Positions 33,822 through 42,647 are shown, numbered from the stretch's first letter. The stretch: 64,000 nt of DNA from Haloglomus halophilum (GCF_024298885.1 NZ_CP101166.1:3905149-3969148), one strand, 5' to 3'. Notes: generated by a model not told the origin, from the sequence alone. Program-made: numbers and translations.

Positions 33822-33865
33822 ACTCCCCGCGGGAGCTGCGGGGGTTCGACTGGCGACGCTGTCAT
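33818..33865 (-). CDS. 15-codon leaderless upstream reading frame coupled to cheB
   Basis: Encodes MTASPVEPPQLPRGV. Its TGA overlaps the cheB start as ATGA. A TATA-like TTAAATAG at 33888-33895 is about 27 nt upstream of its ATG, exactly the leaderless spacing, whereas cheB itself is about 70 nt from that element. The likely role is to load ribosomes for coupled translation of cheB rather than to make a functional peptide. Confidence 0.5.
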   Translation of the reverse strand: MTASPVEPPQLPRGV

Positions 33866-33887
33866 AGGCGGGCGGTGGTCGCAGTCG

Positions 33888-33895
33888 CTATTTAA
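33888..33895 (-). promoter_or_regulatory. TATA box of the cheB-cheA-cheR-HEAT-cheF2 operon
   Basis: TTAAATAG on the minus strand is the only AT-rich element in the region upstream of cheB. Predicted transcription start is near 33865, at the ATG of the short upstream frame. Confidence 0.6.
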
Positions 33896-33963
33896 CACTC
33901 GTCCGGACTCACGTCTCGACACCGACGGGGCCCTCTTGTCGCCAGCAGTGCTGGCAGGAGGTG

Positions 33964-34077
33964 ATGACAGGACCCCTCGACGACAGGGCGGTGGGCCACG
34001 GGCTGATGATCGGCCTGATGCTCGGGGCGACGGTGCTCCTCGGAGGGCTCCTCGCGCTGACCGTTCTCACCGCCTGA
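33964..34077 (+). CDS. possible 37-residue membrane protein
   Basis: MTGPLDDRAVGHG followed by one hydrophobic helix (LMIGLMLGATVLLGGLLALTVL) to the stop codon. GGAGGTG sits directly before the ATG, closer than an ideal Shine-Dalgarno. It lies in the divergent gap between cheB and the next gene. No family recognised; supported only by composition and frame. Confidence 0.4.
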   Translation: MTGPLDDRAVGHGLMIGLMLGATVLLGGLLALTVLTA

Positions 34078-34139
34078 GACGGCACTCCTTTCGACGGTCT
34101 TGTCAGAACTGCATTACTACCTCACGGACAGGTGGGGGT

Positions 34140-34766
34140 ATGTTCCGACGTGTGGCCGCTGTCGGAGCCCGTATCCCGTGGGGGGATGGGGCCGACGACC
34201 AGCATTCGGCGGGGGCATCGACCGACGACCCGACCTCGGGCGCCGACCGGGTGCAGACCGACCGACGGACTTCGGACGCACGAGGCGACCGCCCGCACGG
34301 ACGCGCTGGGACCGACCGGAGCACCCGGGGGGACGGGAACACGGAGACGGCGACGGACACGACCCCGCTCGAGGCCGTGTCCGAGCGGCGGACGCTGGCC
34401 GACGTGGTCGACGCCGCGGCACTCACGCGGTGGCTCCCGACGGCCTGGACCGCCCGGACGACGGTGACGAAGTTCGGCGAGGAGCCCGTGACCGAGGTCC
34501 TGGAGCTGTCGGGGCGCGGGCACCGGGTCGTCGTCGACCCCCTGCGCACGGTCGCTCCCGAAGGGCCGGCGACCTGTTACGCACGGCCTGCAGGCACCGC
34601 ACAGCGTCGCGAGATCGCGACGACCGACAGCCTGCACGAGGCACTCGCTATCGCGCTCGACCACATCACCACGCTCGACGAGCACGTCGACCCCATCGTG
34701 CCGGCCGAGCAGCGAGCCACGGATCTCTCCGAGGCGCTGGACACGTCGGGGCGCGTACTGCGGTAG
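34140..34766 (+). CDS. conserved hypothetical protein with disordered N-terminus
   Basis: 208 residues. Residues 1-75 are a Thr/Asp/Gly/Arg-rich disordered region. The rest is a small alpha/beta domain beginning LADVVDAAALTRWLPTAW, with short strands (TKFGEEPVTEVLEL, HRVVVDPLRTV) and a C-terminal helix-rich part. No membrane segment or known motif. A TATA-like GCATTACTA about 28 nt upstream of the ATG supports the start. Function unknown. Confidence 0.6.
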   Translation: MFRRVAAVGARIPWGDGADDQHSAGASTDDPTSGADRVQTDRRTSDARGDRPHGRAGTDRSTRGDGNTETATDTTPLEAVSERRTLADVVDAAALTRWLPTAWTARTTVTKFGEEPVTEVLELSGRGHRVVVDPLRTVAPEGPATCYARPAGTAQRREIATTDSLHEALAIALDHITTLDEHVDPIVPAEQRATDLSEALDTSGRVLR

Positions 34767-34808
34767 CCACGGCGTCGGGCTCCGGCGCCTGCCAGTACCG
34801 GGGTGGCG

Positions 34809-35495
34809 TCAGTCGCTGGTGTCCGCGTCGGAGTCGGTCCCGCCCGGCTCCCGTTCGGTGCCGACATCCGTGGTCCCCGTCGCGCCGGTTCCGGCTGGCT
34901 CGGCGAGTGCGTCCTCGATTCGTCGGAGAGCACGCCGCTCGCCGCCGGCAGCGGCTCGACACTGCACGGGGGAGCCGCCCGCGACCTCGACGACGACCAC
35001 GTTCCCGCCGGTCGCGAGCCGGTAGCCGAGGGCACCGAGCGCCCCGACGAGCGCGACGGCACCGAACAGGATGGCGGCGTCGCCGAGCAGCTGGAGGCCG
35101 CCGGTCAGCACCGTGACGAACCCGAAGGCGCCGGCTGCCGGGGAATCCTGCGGGATATCCACCGACGCCGCGGGGACGAGCGCGCCGAACAGGAGGCCGA
35201 CGAGGATACCGACGACGCCGTACGCCGCGACGCGAGGTGCGTACCGGACGACCGGGCCGTCACCCGAGCGCCGGATGGCGACGCTGGTCACGTTCGGCCG
35301 TGGAATTGTCACGAGCGGCGGCGCGCGGTCGGTCCGGTAGACGAGGACCTGCCGCGGGGTGACGGCGAGCCAGCCGTCCGAGAGCGAGACCCGGGTCGTG
35401 ATGGGCTCGCAGGACGGGACGCAGTCGGCCGGCTCCGGGACCGGCGGCTCGACCGACACCCGTCGCACCGTCCGCGGGTCGGGGTCCGCGTCCAT
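34809..35495 (-). CDS. two-helix membrane protein of unknown function
   Basis: 228 residues starting MDADPDPRTVRRVSVE. A PH-like cytosolic beta domain (TRVSLSDGWLAVTPRQVLVYRTD, then VTSVAIRR) precedes two hydrophobic helices (YGVVGILVGLLFGALVP; LLGDAAILFGAVALVGALGALGY) and a second soluble part with an acidic tail. The layout resembles haloarchaeal PH-domain-like membrane proteins. Convergent with the gene at 34140-34766. Start at 35495 is preferred because earlier in-frame residues overlap the promoter of the divergent gene. Confidence 0.62.
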   Translation of the reverse strand: MDADPDPRTVRRVSVEPPVPEPADCVPSCEPITTRVSLSDGWLAVTPRQVLVYRTDRAPPLVTIPRPNVTSVAIRRSGDGPVVRYAPRVAAYGVVGILVGLLFGALVPAASVDIPQDSPAAGAFGFVTVLTGGLQLLGDAAILFGAVALVGALGALGYRLATGGNVVVVEVAGGSPVQCRAAAGGERRALRRIEDALAEPAGTGATGTTDVGTEREPGGTDSDADTSD

Positions 35496-35620
35496 CGGAT
35501 CGTCCGGGGATGGACGCGGCGCTCGTAAAGCGTCGCGGACGGTTTCGAGCGCCGAGCCGGGGCTTTCGAGCCTCGATTTCCCCGTGACGGGTTTTAGGTG
35601 GGGACACGGAGTGTTCCCGC

Positions 35621-36679
35621 ATGGCAGTCCACGGGGGTGCCGAGACGACGCTCGCCGACTTCGAGCTGGAGAACTCATGCGAGGGCCACGAGCCGGTCCT
35701 GCACGCCCGTGACCGACTCGTCCGCTGTGGTCGCTGCGGCCGCACCGTGCCCGTCACGGTCGTGGCCGAGTACACGCTTCGCGACGCGCTAGCCGAGCTC
35801 TCCGAGGCACCCTGCCGGAACGACCGCATCCCCGCGGCGGCCGGCGGCGAACACACCCTCCGCCTCGGTCCGGAGTCGGACCGCGGGGCGCGACGGGTGC
35901 TCTGTGAGACCTGTGGCCGGTCGGCCCCGCTCCGCGGTGACGGGTCGCGCGCACTGCACTCGCTCGCGGAGATTCCCTGTGTCGAGGGATGGAGCTATCG
36001 GGAGCTGCTGGACGCGGTCGTCGACCCGACGCCGGCGACGCCGCCGCTCTCGGCGCTGGGAATCAGTTCCTGGCGCGGCGTCGAACCGTCCGGCCAGGGG
36101 GACGAGACGGTGCGGCTCCTGCGCCATGGCGGCTTCCAGTACACGCTGTACGTCTCGCGCACCGACGACGTACCGGACGACGGGGCGGACCCGGACACCG
36201 ACCCGAGCTACGAGGTGACGCTCCGGAGCGGGCCGAGCACCACCCACGAGGCGGTCGAGACGGTCCCGCTACCGGCCGCCGACCCGGCGGACCCGACCAT
36301 CCAGGTACGGGCCGAGCGGCTGGTGACGTTCCTCGTCGCTACCGACGAGCTCGGTGCCGGCGAGTTCGGCTCGCTGGTCGACCATCACGCGAGCACCGAC
36401 GACGCCCATCGGGAGTCGTGGCTGGACGACGCGTACGCGGCCGCCAGCGAGACGTTCACCGAGCAGGTGGGTGGGAGCCCGGAAGCGTTCGCGGAGACGT
36501 TCGCCGACGGTGGCGACACCCGTGAGGTCCTCCGCCGTGTCGTCGAGGGGGACGATTTCGACGACGTCGACGAGGCCGCCTTCGCCGACGCGCAGGTTGG
36601 GGACCGCCCGCACTTCCCGAGCCTCTTCGAGTACGTGGCCGACCAGTACGGGTGGCGCCCCCCGGTCGCGAACCGCTGA
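35621..36679 (+). CDS. zinc-ribbon hypothetical protein
   Basis: 352 residues. The N-terminal region has two CxxC pairs (RCGRCGR near residue 37 and CETCGR near 95) that may bind zinc, plus other cysteines. The remainder is an acidic alpha/beta region with HREVL-like helices and the C-terminus [14 protein letters not shown]. No catalytic motif recognised. GTTTTAGG about 27 nt upstream of the ATG suggests a leaderless mRNA. It lies inside the taxis island but its role there is unknown. Confidence 0.65.
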   Translation: MAVHGGAETTLADFELENSCEGHEPVLHARDRLVRCGRCGRTVPVTVVAEYTLRDALAELSEAPCRNDRIPAAAGGEHTLRLGPESDRGARRVLCETCGRSAPLRGDGSRALHSLAEIPCVEGWSYRELLDAVVDPTPATPPLSALGISSWRGVEPSGQGDETVRLLRHGGFQYTLYVSRTDDVPDDGADPDTDPSYEVTLRSGPSTTHEAVETVPLPAADPADPTIQVRAERLVTFLVATDELGAGEFGSLVDHHASTDDAHRESWLDDAYAAASETFTEQVGGSPEAFAETFADGGDTREVLRRVVEGDDFDDVDEAAFADAQVGDRPHFPSLFEYVADQYGWRPPVANR

Positions 36680-36813
36680 GAGAGCCGACGGAAAGCCGAC
36701 GGAGAGTCGGTGGCCTCCTCTGGAACCTGCGAACGGAGAGTTACTCGGCACCGCGGGTATCGAGCCTCGATTCGGGGACCCCTGCTAATAATTCCCGGCA
36801 AATAGCCGGGTGT

Positions 36814-38397
36814 ATGACGGATGACGGTATCAAGATCGACGACGAAACGCGACGGGACGTCAACGGCTCGTCCCTGTCGGCCAGTATCGGCATCGACGAG
36901 CGCGAGATCGACTGGCGGAAGTCGTTCACCGGGTTCGACCCGGCGGACGCCGAGCAGCTCGAGGCCATGTCGGACACGTTCGACCGCATCGCCGAGGACC
37001 TCGTCGAGGACTTCTACGACCATCTCACGGGCTACGAGGAGGCCCGTGAGATCATCGGCAGCTCGACCAAGAGCGTCGAGATGCTCAAGCAGTCCCAGCG
37101 CCAGTACCTGAAGGACCTCGGGAGTGGCCAGTACGGGCAGTCGTACTTCGACCGGCGGGCCCGTATCGGGAAGATCCACGACATGCTCGACCTGGGGCCC
37201 AAGGTGTACATGGGCGCCTACCACATCTACTACGAGGGCATCATCCGTGCCATCGCGGAGGACGTCAAGGAGGGGCTGGTCCTGACCGACGGCGGGGCGG
37301 CTGCCGAGTCCGGCGGGGCGAGCGACGAGGGGACGGAAGCGCCGGAGGTACCGGGCGAACCCGCAGCCGAAGCCATCGACGAGGTCGTCGAGCGGACGAT
37401 GTCCGCCCTGAAGCTGCTGAACCTCGACCAGCAGGTCGCGATGGACACGTACATCCATTCCTACAGCGAACAGGTCGAGGAGCAGCTCGCGAGACAGCAG
37501 CAGCTGAGCGAGGATGTCAGCCAGGAGGTCGAGCAGCCGGTCGACCAGCTCTGGGACCTCTCCTCGGATGTCACCGAGACGGTCGAGGAGATCAACGACC
37601 TCACCGACCAGCAGGTCGACCGGATGCGCAACGTCTCCAACGAGGTCGGGCAGCTGAGCGCGACGGTCGAGGAGATCGCCTCCACGGCCGAGGGCGTCGC
37701 CGACACCAGCGAGGAGGCCGAGGAGCTCGCCGAGGAGGGCCGCGAGTCCGCGACCGACGCCATCGACGTGCTCGAGGACGTCGACGAGGCCGCCGAGAAC
37801 GTCACGGAGGACGTCGAGCAGCTCCAGTCCAACGTCGACGAGATCGACGAGGTGGTGGAGGTCATCGACGAGATCGCCGACCAGACGAACCTGCTCGCAC
37901 TGAACGCCTCCATCGAGGCCGCGCGCGCCGGCGAGGCCGGCGAGGGCTTCGCCGTCGTCGCCGACGAGGTCAAACAGCTCGCACAGGACGCCCAGGAGCA
38001 GGCCGGGCGTATCGAGGAGATGGTTGCGGAGATCCAGAACGAGACCGCCGAGACCGTCGACAGCCTCGAGGAGACCAACGAGGTCATCGACGAGGGGCTC
38101 GGCCAGGCCCAGGCCGCGATGGACAGCCTCGAGGATATCGCCGAAGCCGCCGAGGAGACCGCCACCGGCATCCAGGAGGTCTCCGACGCAACCGACGACC
38201 AGGCCGCGAGCACCGAGCAGATCGCCAGCATGGTCGAGCAGGCCACCGACGAGTCCGTCACCGTCGCCGACGAGGTCGAGACCATCGCCGAGATGAACCA
38301 GCAACAGCAGGCCAACGTCGAGGAGATCCGTGATTCCGTCGGCCGACTCACCGCGAACATCAGCGACAACGACGACGTGGACGTGAACCGCGGCTGA
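36814..38397 (+). CDS. hemAT: HemAT-type globin-coupled aerotaxis transducer
   Basis: 527 residues. Globin-coupled sensor domain at about 25-175 with proximal-haem-ligand candidate H122 in [18 protein letters not shown], matching the HemAT motif. A linker rich in Gly/Ala/Glu follows, then a methyl-accepting coiled coil with signalling tip [20 protein letters not shown] near 355-375. No membrane segment. HemAT proteins sense O2 and signal to CheA. The ATG at 36814 follows TAATAATT by about 25 nt, fitting a leaderless transcript. Confidence 0.92.
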   Translation: MTDDGIKIDDETRRDVNGSSLSASIGIDEREIDWRKSFTGFDPADAEQLEAMSDTFDRIAEDLVEDFYDHLTGYEEAREIIGSSTKSVEMLKQSQRQYLKDLGSGQYGQSYFDRRARIGKIHDMLDLGPKVYMGAYHIYYEGIIRAIAEDVKEGLVLTDGGAAAESGGASDEGTEAPEVPGEPAAEAIDEVVERTMSALKLLNLDQQVAMDTYIHSYSEQVEEQLARQQQLSEDVSQEVEQPVDQLWDLSSDVTETVEEINDLTDQQVDRMRNVSNEVGQLSATVEEIASTAEGVADTSEEAEELAEEGRESATDAIDVLEDVDEAAENVTEDVEQLQSNVDEIDEVVEVIDEIADQTNLLALNASIEAARAGEAGEGFAVVADEVKQLAQDAQEQAGRIEEMVAEIQNETAETVDSLEETNEVIDEGLGQAQAAMDSLEDIAEAAEETATGIQEVSDATDDQAASTEQIASMVEQATDESVTVADEVETIAEMNQQQQANVEEIRDSVGRLTANISDNDDVDVNRG

Positions 38398-38426
38398 CCG
38401 CGGGATGGACGTGAGCGGCTGACCAC

Positions 38427-38461
38427 GGGACCGGCGGCCGTCCTTCCACGGCGCCGGTCCC
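38427..38461 (+). terminator. strong hairpin after the HemAT gene
   Basis: GGGACCGGCG pairs perfectly with CGCCGGTCCC. An inner CCGT/ACGG extension around a six-base loop gives a 14-bp stem with one bulge. It begins 30 bp after the stop codon. No T-run follows, so it may stabilise the 3' end rather than terminate. Confidence 0.45.
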
Positions 38462-38573
38462 GTCATCAATCACTGTTCCTGTCACGACCAGCGTCCTCAG
38501 CGGTGGCTCGCTTCAGCGTAGCCACGGCTCGACCGACGGTTCACAGGACAAGGGACCCAGGGCGGCGGAGATG

Positions 38574-38999
38574 TCAGTGGAGGTCGGACGGTTCCGCGGC
38601 GAAGACGACGGCGTCGGTGGAGTCGTCCTCCGGCAGGCTGGCGATCGCGCGTGCCATCCGCCGATGGACCGACCGGACCGCCTCCGCCTCCTCGCCGGAC
38701 AGGTCACACGCCCGGGTCAGCACCTGTAACGTGCCGACGGGGAGCGCCAGAACCTCACCCGGCGCGCCGGCGGTCGAGACCACCCGACCGCGTTCGGCGA
38801 GCTGGTCGCGGCGCGCGCTCGCTTCCTGCTCGATGCTTGCCAGGGCACGGATCAGTTGCTCATGCGAGACCCCGCAGTCGGCCACCACCTGGTCGACCAG
38901 GTCCCCGAAGTACCAGTCCACGGCCGCTCGTACGTCGGTGGCCGCTCCCGCAGCAGCCTCGTCGTCGTCCCGTCGAACTGGCCCCTTGTCGGGCTCCAT
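38574..38999 (-). CDS. conserved 141-residue protein, partner of the PadR-like gene, copy 2
   Basis: Paralogue of the protein at 10807-11238: shared segments (V)RAAVDWYFGDLVDQV and VHRRMARAIA, similar length and helical composition. No recognised domain. TATA-like ATAGTAAAGG lies about 25 nt upstream of the ATG (minus strand), with TTCTGGCCG next to it, which resembles one half of the candidate operator at the PadR-like genes. It is divergent from the KaiC-like gene at 39164. Confidence 0.65.
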   Translation of the reverse strand: MEPDKGPVRRDDDEAAAGAATDVRAAVDWYFGDLVDQVVADCGVSHEQLIRALASIEQEASARRDQLAERGRVVSTAGAPGEVLALPVGTLQVLTRACDLSGEEAEAVRSVHRRMARAIASLPEDDSTDAVVFAAEPSDLH

Positions 39000-39163
39000 A
39001 CACCCTCGTACGCTGACGAACCTTTACTATCTTCTGGCCGCAGCGTCGAAATCTCTCGGAATCGGGTCCGTGAACGGATTTCGGCCTCAGATCCTGTCGA
39101 TCGCCCGTTTCACATCCCGATGTGGAGCGAACGACGATAATAGGGGGTCACATAGCGGGCGGC

Positions 39164-39844
39164 ATGCGCGTTCCGAGTGGCGTCCCGGGGTTCGACCAGC
39201 TCGTCGACGGGGGCTTGCCGGCCAACAGGCTGCACGTCGTCAGCGGTCCCCCGGGAAGCGGCAAGACGACGTTCTGCTCGCAGTTCGTCACCCAGGGTGT
39301 CGAGACCGGACAGGACTGCCTGTACGTGACGATGCACGAGACGAAAGCGGAGCTCCGCCAGGACATGGCGAACTTCACGTTCGGCTTCTCGGGCGCCATC
39401 GAGTCCGGAGCCATCGAGTTCCTGAACCTGATGACCAACGAGGGCAAGCGGACGCTCTCGAAGTTCGGTTCCGAGTCCGGACTGACGAACCGGCTCGTCG
39501 GCGCCATCCAGGAGAACGATATCGACCGCGTCATCATCGACTCGACGATGCTGCTCGAACACTTCGCGGGCGAGACCGGGACCACGAACTTCCTCTCGGC
39601 GCTGAAGCGCACGGACGCGACCGTCCTCCTCATCTCGGAGATGACGGACCCGGGCTCGTACGCGAACGAGCACTACCTCGCCCACGGGGTCATCTTCTTC
39701 CACAACTTCCTCGACGGGAGCGGGATGACCCGTGGCATCCAGGTCCTGAAGATGCGCGGGACGGCCATCGACACGGATATCAGGCGCCTGACGTTCTCCG
39801 ACCGGGGCCTGCGAGTGAACCCCGACCGGACGGTCGAGACCTGA
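39164..39844 (+). CDS. KaiC/GvpD-like RecA-fold ATPase (HTR-like protein)
   Basis: 226 residues. Begins MRVPSGVPGFDQLVDGGLP, then Walker A GPPGSGKTTF near residue 33 and Walker B region IDRVIIDSTMLLEH near 120-135. It is of the single-domain KaiC/RAD55 family, often called HTR-like in haloarchaea, several of which are light- or clock-linked regulators. The start at 39164 is supported by GATAATAG about 25 nt upstream. The stop codon overlaps the ATG of the next gene, so the pair are coupled. Similar to ArlH in fold but not its copy. Confidence 0.8.
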   Translation: MRVPSGVPGFDQLVDGGLPANRLHVVSGPPGSGKTTFCSQFVTQGVETGQDCLYVTMHETKAELRQDMANFTFGFSGAIESGAIEFLNLMTNEGKRTLSKFGSESGLTNRLVGAIQENDIDRVIIDSTMLLEHFAGETGTTNFLSALKRTDATVLLISEMTDPGSYANEHYLAHGVIFFHNFLDGSGMTRGIQVLKMRGTAIDTDIRRLTFSDRGLRVNPDRTVET

Positions 39845-40239
39845 TGAGCCGTTACGAGCGGACCTACGGGACCGATTGGGAGAGCCTGACCGCCGACGAG
39901 GCCGTCGAGCGAGCGTACGCGGTCGGCGTCGCCGAGCGCCTCGGCGAGCGCAACCGTGCCGAGCTCCGGCAGCTCTACGAGAGCGTCGAGACCACCTACG
40001 ACCGGAGCATGGTCGAACTCGCCTACGAACAGGGGCGGACCGAGGCGAAGGCTGCCGCGGCCGATGCCGGCACACCCGGTGCCCTCTGGTCGACGCTCGT
40101 CACCGAGGGTTCGGTCGAGCTACCCGACGGGGACGACGACCCGAGCGGCCTTCCGCCGGCACTCTCACGGGTCGAGATGCTCGACCTCTCCTCGCCCGAC
40201 TCCACCGACTCGCTCGACCTCCCGGAGTTCCTCGACTGA
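39844..40239 (+). CDS. conserved 131-residue helical protein coupled to the KaiC-like gene
   Basis: MSRYERTYGTDWESLTADEAVERAYAVG begins a helical domain (about 1-75), followed by a Ser/Asp/Pro-rich tail ending SLDLPEFLD. No known motif. The one-base TGATG overlap with the ATPase gene suggests a complex or shared regulation. Function unknown. Confidence 0.7.
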   Translation: MSRYERTYGTDWESLTADEAVERAYAVGVAERLGERNRAELRQLYESVETTYDRSMVELAYEQGRTEAKAAAADAGTPGALWSTLVTEGSVELPDGDDDPSGLPPALSRVEMLDLSSPDSTDSLDLPEFLD

Positions 40240-40346
40240 CCGTCCCTCGTTCTCGGGACACCGTGTGACTGCCCATCCGGAGGAACCGGCGGCTCCTCGG
40301 CATCGGCGGCGAGACGACAGAACTCGCAAGCAGTGCTCGCGTGCCG

Positions 40347-40832
40347 TTACAGGTCGGCCAGCGCGCGGTGGTAGAAGAGGCCCAGCACGAGATGCTGGCG
40401 CATCTCCGCGGCGATCCGCTCGCGGCAGGCCTCGGCGTCGTCGAGCTGGTACTCCTTGGTCCGGACCAGCTCGTGGCGCTCCAGCAGCCCCTCCTCCTCG
40501 AACTCGTGGAGCTGCGGGTACACCGTCCCCGGCGACAGGTCCGCGTCGAACACTCGACCCAGGTCCTCCATCAACCGCTTCCCGTTCGTCTCCGTCGACC
40601 GATGCGCCACCAGCGTCAGCAGGATCTCGCCCAGGTCACCTTTCACCGTCTCCTCGCTGAACGCGAACTCACCTGCCGGCGCGAACGACTCCAGCACATC
40701 CGACAGGTACTCGTCCGCCAACTGCACCGCGTCCGGGCCGTCGGACTCCTCGCCGGAGACTTCCGCGCGGAGTCGTTCGAGTGCCTCGGGCGCTTCCGTG
40801 CTCATCACATCATCGCCTTCTCTGGTCCCCAT
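40347..40832 (-). CDS. PadR-like winged-helix regulator, copy 2
   Basis: 161 residues, nearly identical to copy 1 (10094-10585) from about residue 45 to the end, including DADLSPGTVYPQLHEFEEEG; only the N-terminal acidic part (MGTREGDDVMSTEAPEALER) differs. 211 consecutive bases (40363-40573) are identical to copy 1, including synonymous sites. A second in-frame ATG at 40805 is a possible start. A TATTAT element (40862-40867) is about 33 nt upstream of 40832. It closes the right side of the arl/che core. Confidence 0.8.
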   Translation of the reverse strand: MGTREGDDVMSTEAPEALERLRAEVSGEESDGPDAVQLADEYLSDVLESFAPAGEFAFSEETVKGDLGEILLTLVAHRSTETNGKRLMEDLGRVFDADLSPGTVYPQLHEFEEEGLLERHELVRTKEYQLDDAEACRERIAAEMRQHLVLGLFYHRALADL

Positions 40833-40877
40833 TGTACGACCAACTCTTAGACCGGATACTCATAATAGCTGGAGCGG

Positions 40878-40896
40878 GTTTTCTGGTCGTGAAAAC
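40878..40896. promoter_or_regulatory. candidate operator: GTTTTC-N7-GAAAAC perfect inverted repeat, copy 2
   Basis: Perfect six-base arms around TGGTCGT, placed just upstream of the TATA element of the second PadR-like gene. It matches the repeat upstream of the first PadR-like gene in sequence and in distance from TATA (about 22-26 bp, centre to centre). Confidence 0.6.
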
Positions 40897-41016
40897 GGAG
40901 GTTTACAGTGGTAGCTTTCGCACATATCTGCGCACCACTGGACAGTATTCCTCCAAATAACCGAACAGAAGACGCCAGATGCCGTTGGAAAGTTACCGAC
41001 CGTATATTCGGGCGTG

Positions 41017-41472
41017 TCAGTCCGCCGCCGGGGCGGCTTTCGAGCCGGCAGCATCCATCTCGCCGGGGTCGACCCAGATGACGAAGCCGTCGTCACGCTT
41101 GACGATGCTGCGGACGTGGTCGCGCTCGACCGGCGGGTCGTCGACCGACTCCGGCGCGACGCGGGCGACCTCGCGGACGCTGTCGACGGCCCAGCCGACG
41201 GACCGCTCGTCGTCGAACACCGCCGAATCGAAGATGATGATGCGGTCCCCCACGGTGCCGTCGAGATCCAGTCGGACCTTCGGGTCGATGATGGCCGTGG
41301 TCTCCCCGCGCAGGTCCATCACGCCCTTGACGTGCCGTGGTGCGTTGGGAATCGGCGTCAGATCACCCATATCGACGATCTCGGTCACGTAGTCGATGCT
41401 CACACAGTAGGCCTCCCCGTCGAGACGGAACTCCAGCACCTGCCGGGCCGTCTCTTCGTTGGTCTCTGTCAT
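41017..41472 (-). CDS. cheW: chemotaxis coupling protein CheW
   Basis: 151 residues, one CheW domain: RQVLEFRLDGEAYCVSIDYVTEIV at the N-terminus, PNAPRHVKGVMDLRGETTAIIDP (core motif) near residues 55-75, and a C-terminal strand DGFVIWVDPG. It links transducers to CheA P5. Start at 41472 is preferred over the ATG 13 codons upstream because the CheW fold begins there. Separate from the main che operon and read leftward. Confidence 0.93.
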   Translation of the reverse strand: MTETNEETARQVLEFRLDGEAYCVSIDYVTEIVDMGDLTPIPNAPRHVKGVMDLRGETTAIIDPKVRLDLDGTVGDRIIIFDSAVFDDERSVGWAVDSVREVARVAPESVDDPPVERDHVRSIVKRDDGFVIWVDPGEMDAAGSKAAPAAD

Positions 41473-41615
41473 TGTCGCCACCGGCTCTTGCCGAGGTATC
41501 GGACCATCCACACAAGAAGCGTCGCCACGACTCAGTTCCCGAAACGCGGGGCTCCGCCCGATTCACGTGTCGAAATCGACCGGACGGCTATGAGTGGCAC
41601 GTCCGTTCGGGGCCC

Positions 41616-42647
41616 ATGGAGAACCGTTCGCCAGCGGGCGACCCGGGGACGGAGGAGGCCGTCAGCGGCCGGGAGCCCGACGCGGCGAGCCTGCCGCGCT
41701 CGCCCCTGGCACTCGTCCAGCGGGCCGCGGCCGCGCTCGTCCTGGCACCCGGCCGGAGCGCGGCGGTCGTGCTGACGGTCGTCCCCTACCTCTGGTTGGC
41801 CTGGTACGTCACGGGGACGGCGCTCGGGGTCGTCGCGGACCCCATCATCGGCGGGGACTGGCTGACCCTGGGGTTCACCTGCTACGCGCTGGTGTTCCCG
41901 CTCGCGCTGGCCCACCGGACACTGGCCGTCGGCCTGACCGAACTCACGCAGGAGTATCTCGTCGACATCGTCGCGCTCGTGTGGCTGACGACGTTCTACG
42001 TGGTTTGGATGCTGGCCCGGGAGCCGGTCGACCCGGGGACCTCGACCCGGGAGCTGTACGGTCCGGTCGCGGCGGGCGACCCGATGGGTGTGCAGTGGGC
42101 GGCCATCGCGGGGGCCATCGCGGTCCTCGTCGTGGGGCTGAGCGCCGAGCGCGACGAGGACCACGCGCTGTTCCGGAGCCCCTTCCGGACGGCCCTCGTG
42201 ACCGTCCCCGGGCTCGTGACGCTGGTGGTCCTGCTGTCGTCGCCGGGGCCCGACTCGCTCGTCTGGCCGGTCGTAGCGGGGGCCTTCGGTGGGACGCTGC
42301 TGGCGGGCGTCCGGCATCTGCCGACCGTCGCGAGCGGTCTCGCCAGGGCCGCGTTCGTCTGTCTCGCGGCGCTCGTCTGGGCCGTCGGGGGACTCCTCTG
42401 GGTCGCCGTCTACCGGCGTCCCCCACCGACGAGGGAACTCCTGCTCGCCCACGTCGATTTCGACCTCCCCGACGGCGCCCCCGAACCGACGGCCGACCCC
42501 GAACCGACGACCGACCCCGAACCGACGGCCGATTCCGCACCGACGACCGATCCAGGAACGGACGAACCGGACGACGGGACGGCCGCGGGCAGCGACCACG
42601 TGGCCACCGACGGAGGCCACGGCGACGTGCCCGATAGCCGTCGATGA
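41616..42647 (+). CDS. polytopic membrane protein with acidic PT-rich tail
   Basis: 343 residues. Seven or eight hydrophobic helices between residues 35 and 265 (VVLTVVPYLWLAWYV, WLTLGFTCYALVFPLALAH, DIVALVWLTTFYVVWML, ...), then a cytosolic tail with short repeats of PEPTADPEPTTD-type and many Asp/Thr. No family recognised. Four-base ATGA overlap with the small zinc-binding gene downstream. Membership in the taxis island suggests, but does not show, a link to motility. Confidence 0.65.
   Translation: MENRSPAGDPGTEEAVSGREPDAASLPRSPLALVQRAAAALVLAPGRSAAVVLTVVPYLWLAWYVTGTALGVVADPIIGGDWLTLGFTCYALVFPLALAHRTLAVGLTELTQEYLVDIVALVWLTTFYVVWMLAREPVDPGTSTRELYGPVAAGDPMGVQWAAIAGAIAVLVVGLSAERDEDHALFRSPFRTALVTVPGLVTLVVLLSSPGPDSLVWPVVAGAFGGTLLAGVRHLPTVASGLARAAFVCLAALVWAVGGLLWVAVYRRPPPTRELLLAHVDFDLPDGAPEPTADPEPTTDPEPTADSAPTTDPGTDEPDDGTAAGSDHVATDGGHGDVPDSRR

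Noticed and set aside
42477-42560. PEPT repeats in the membrane protein tail as a mobile or regulatory repeat
   Set aside because: Short, imperfect and coding; it looks like ordinary low-complexity tail sequence.
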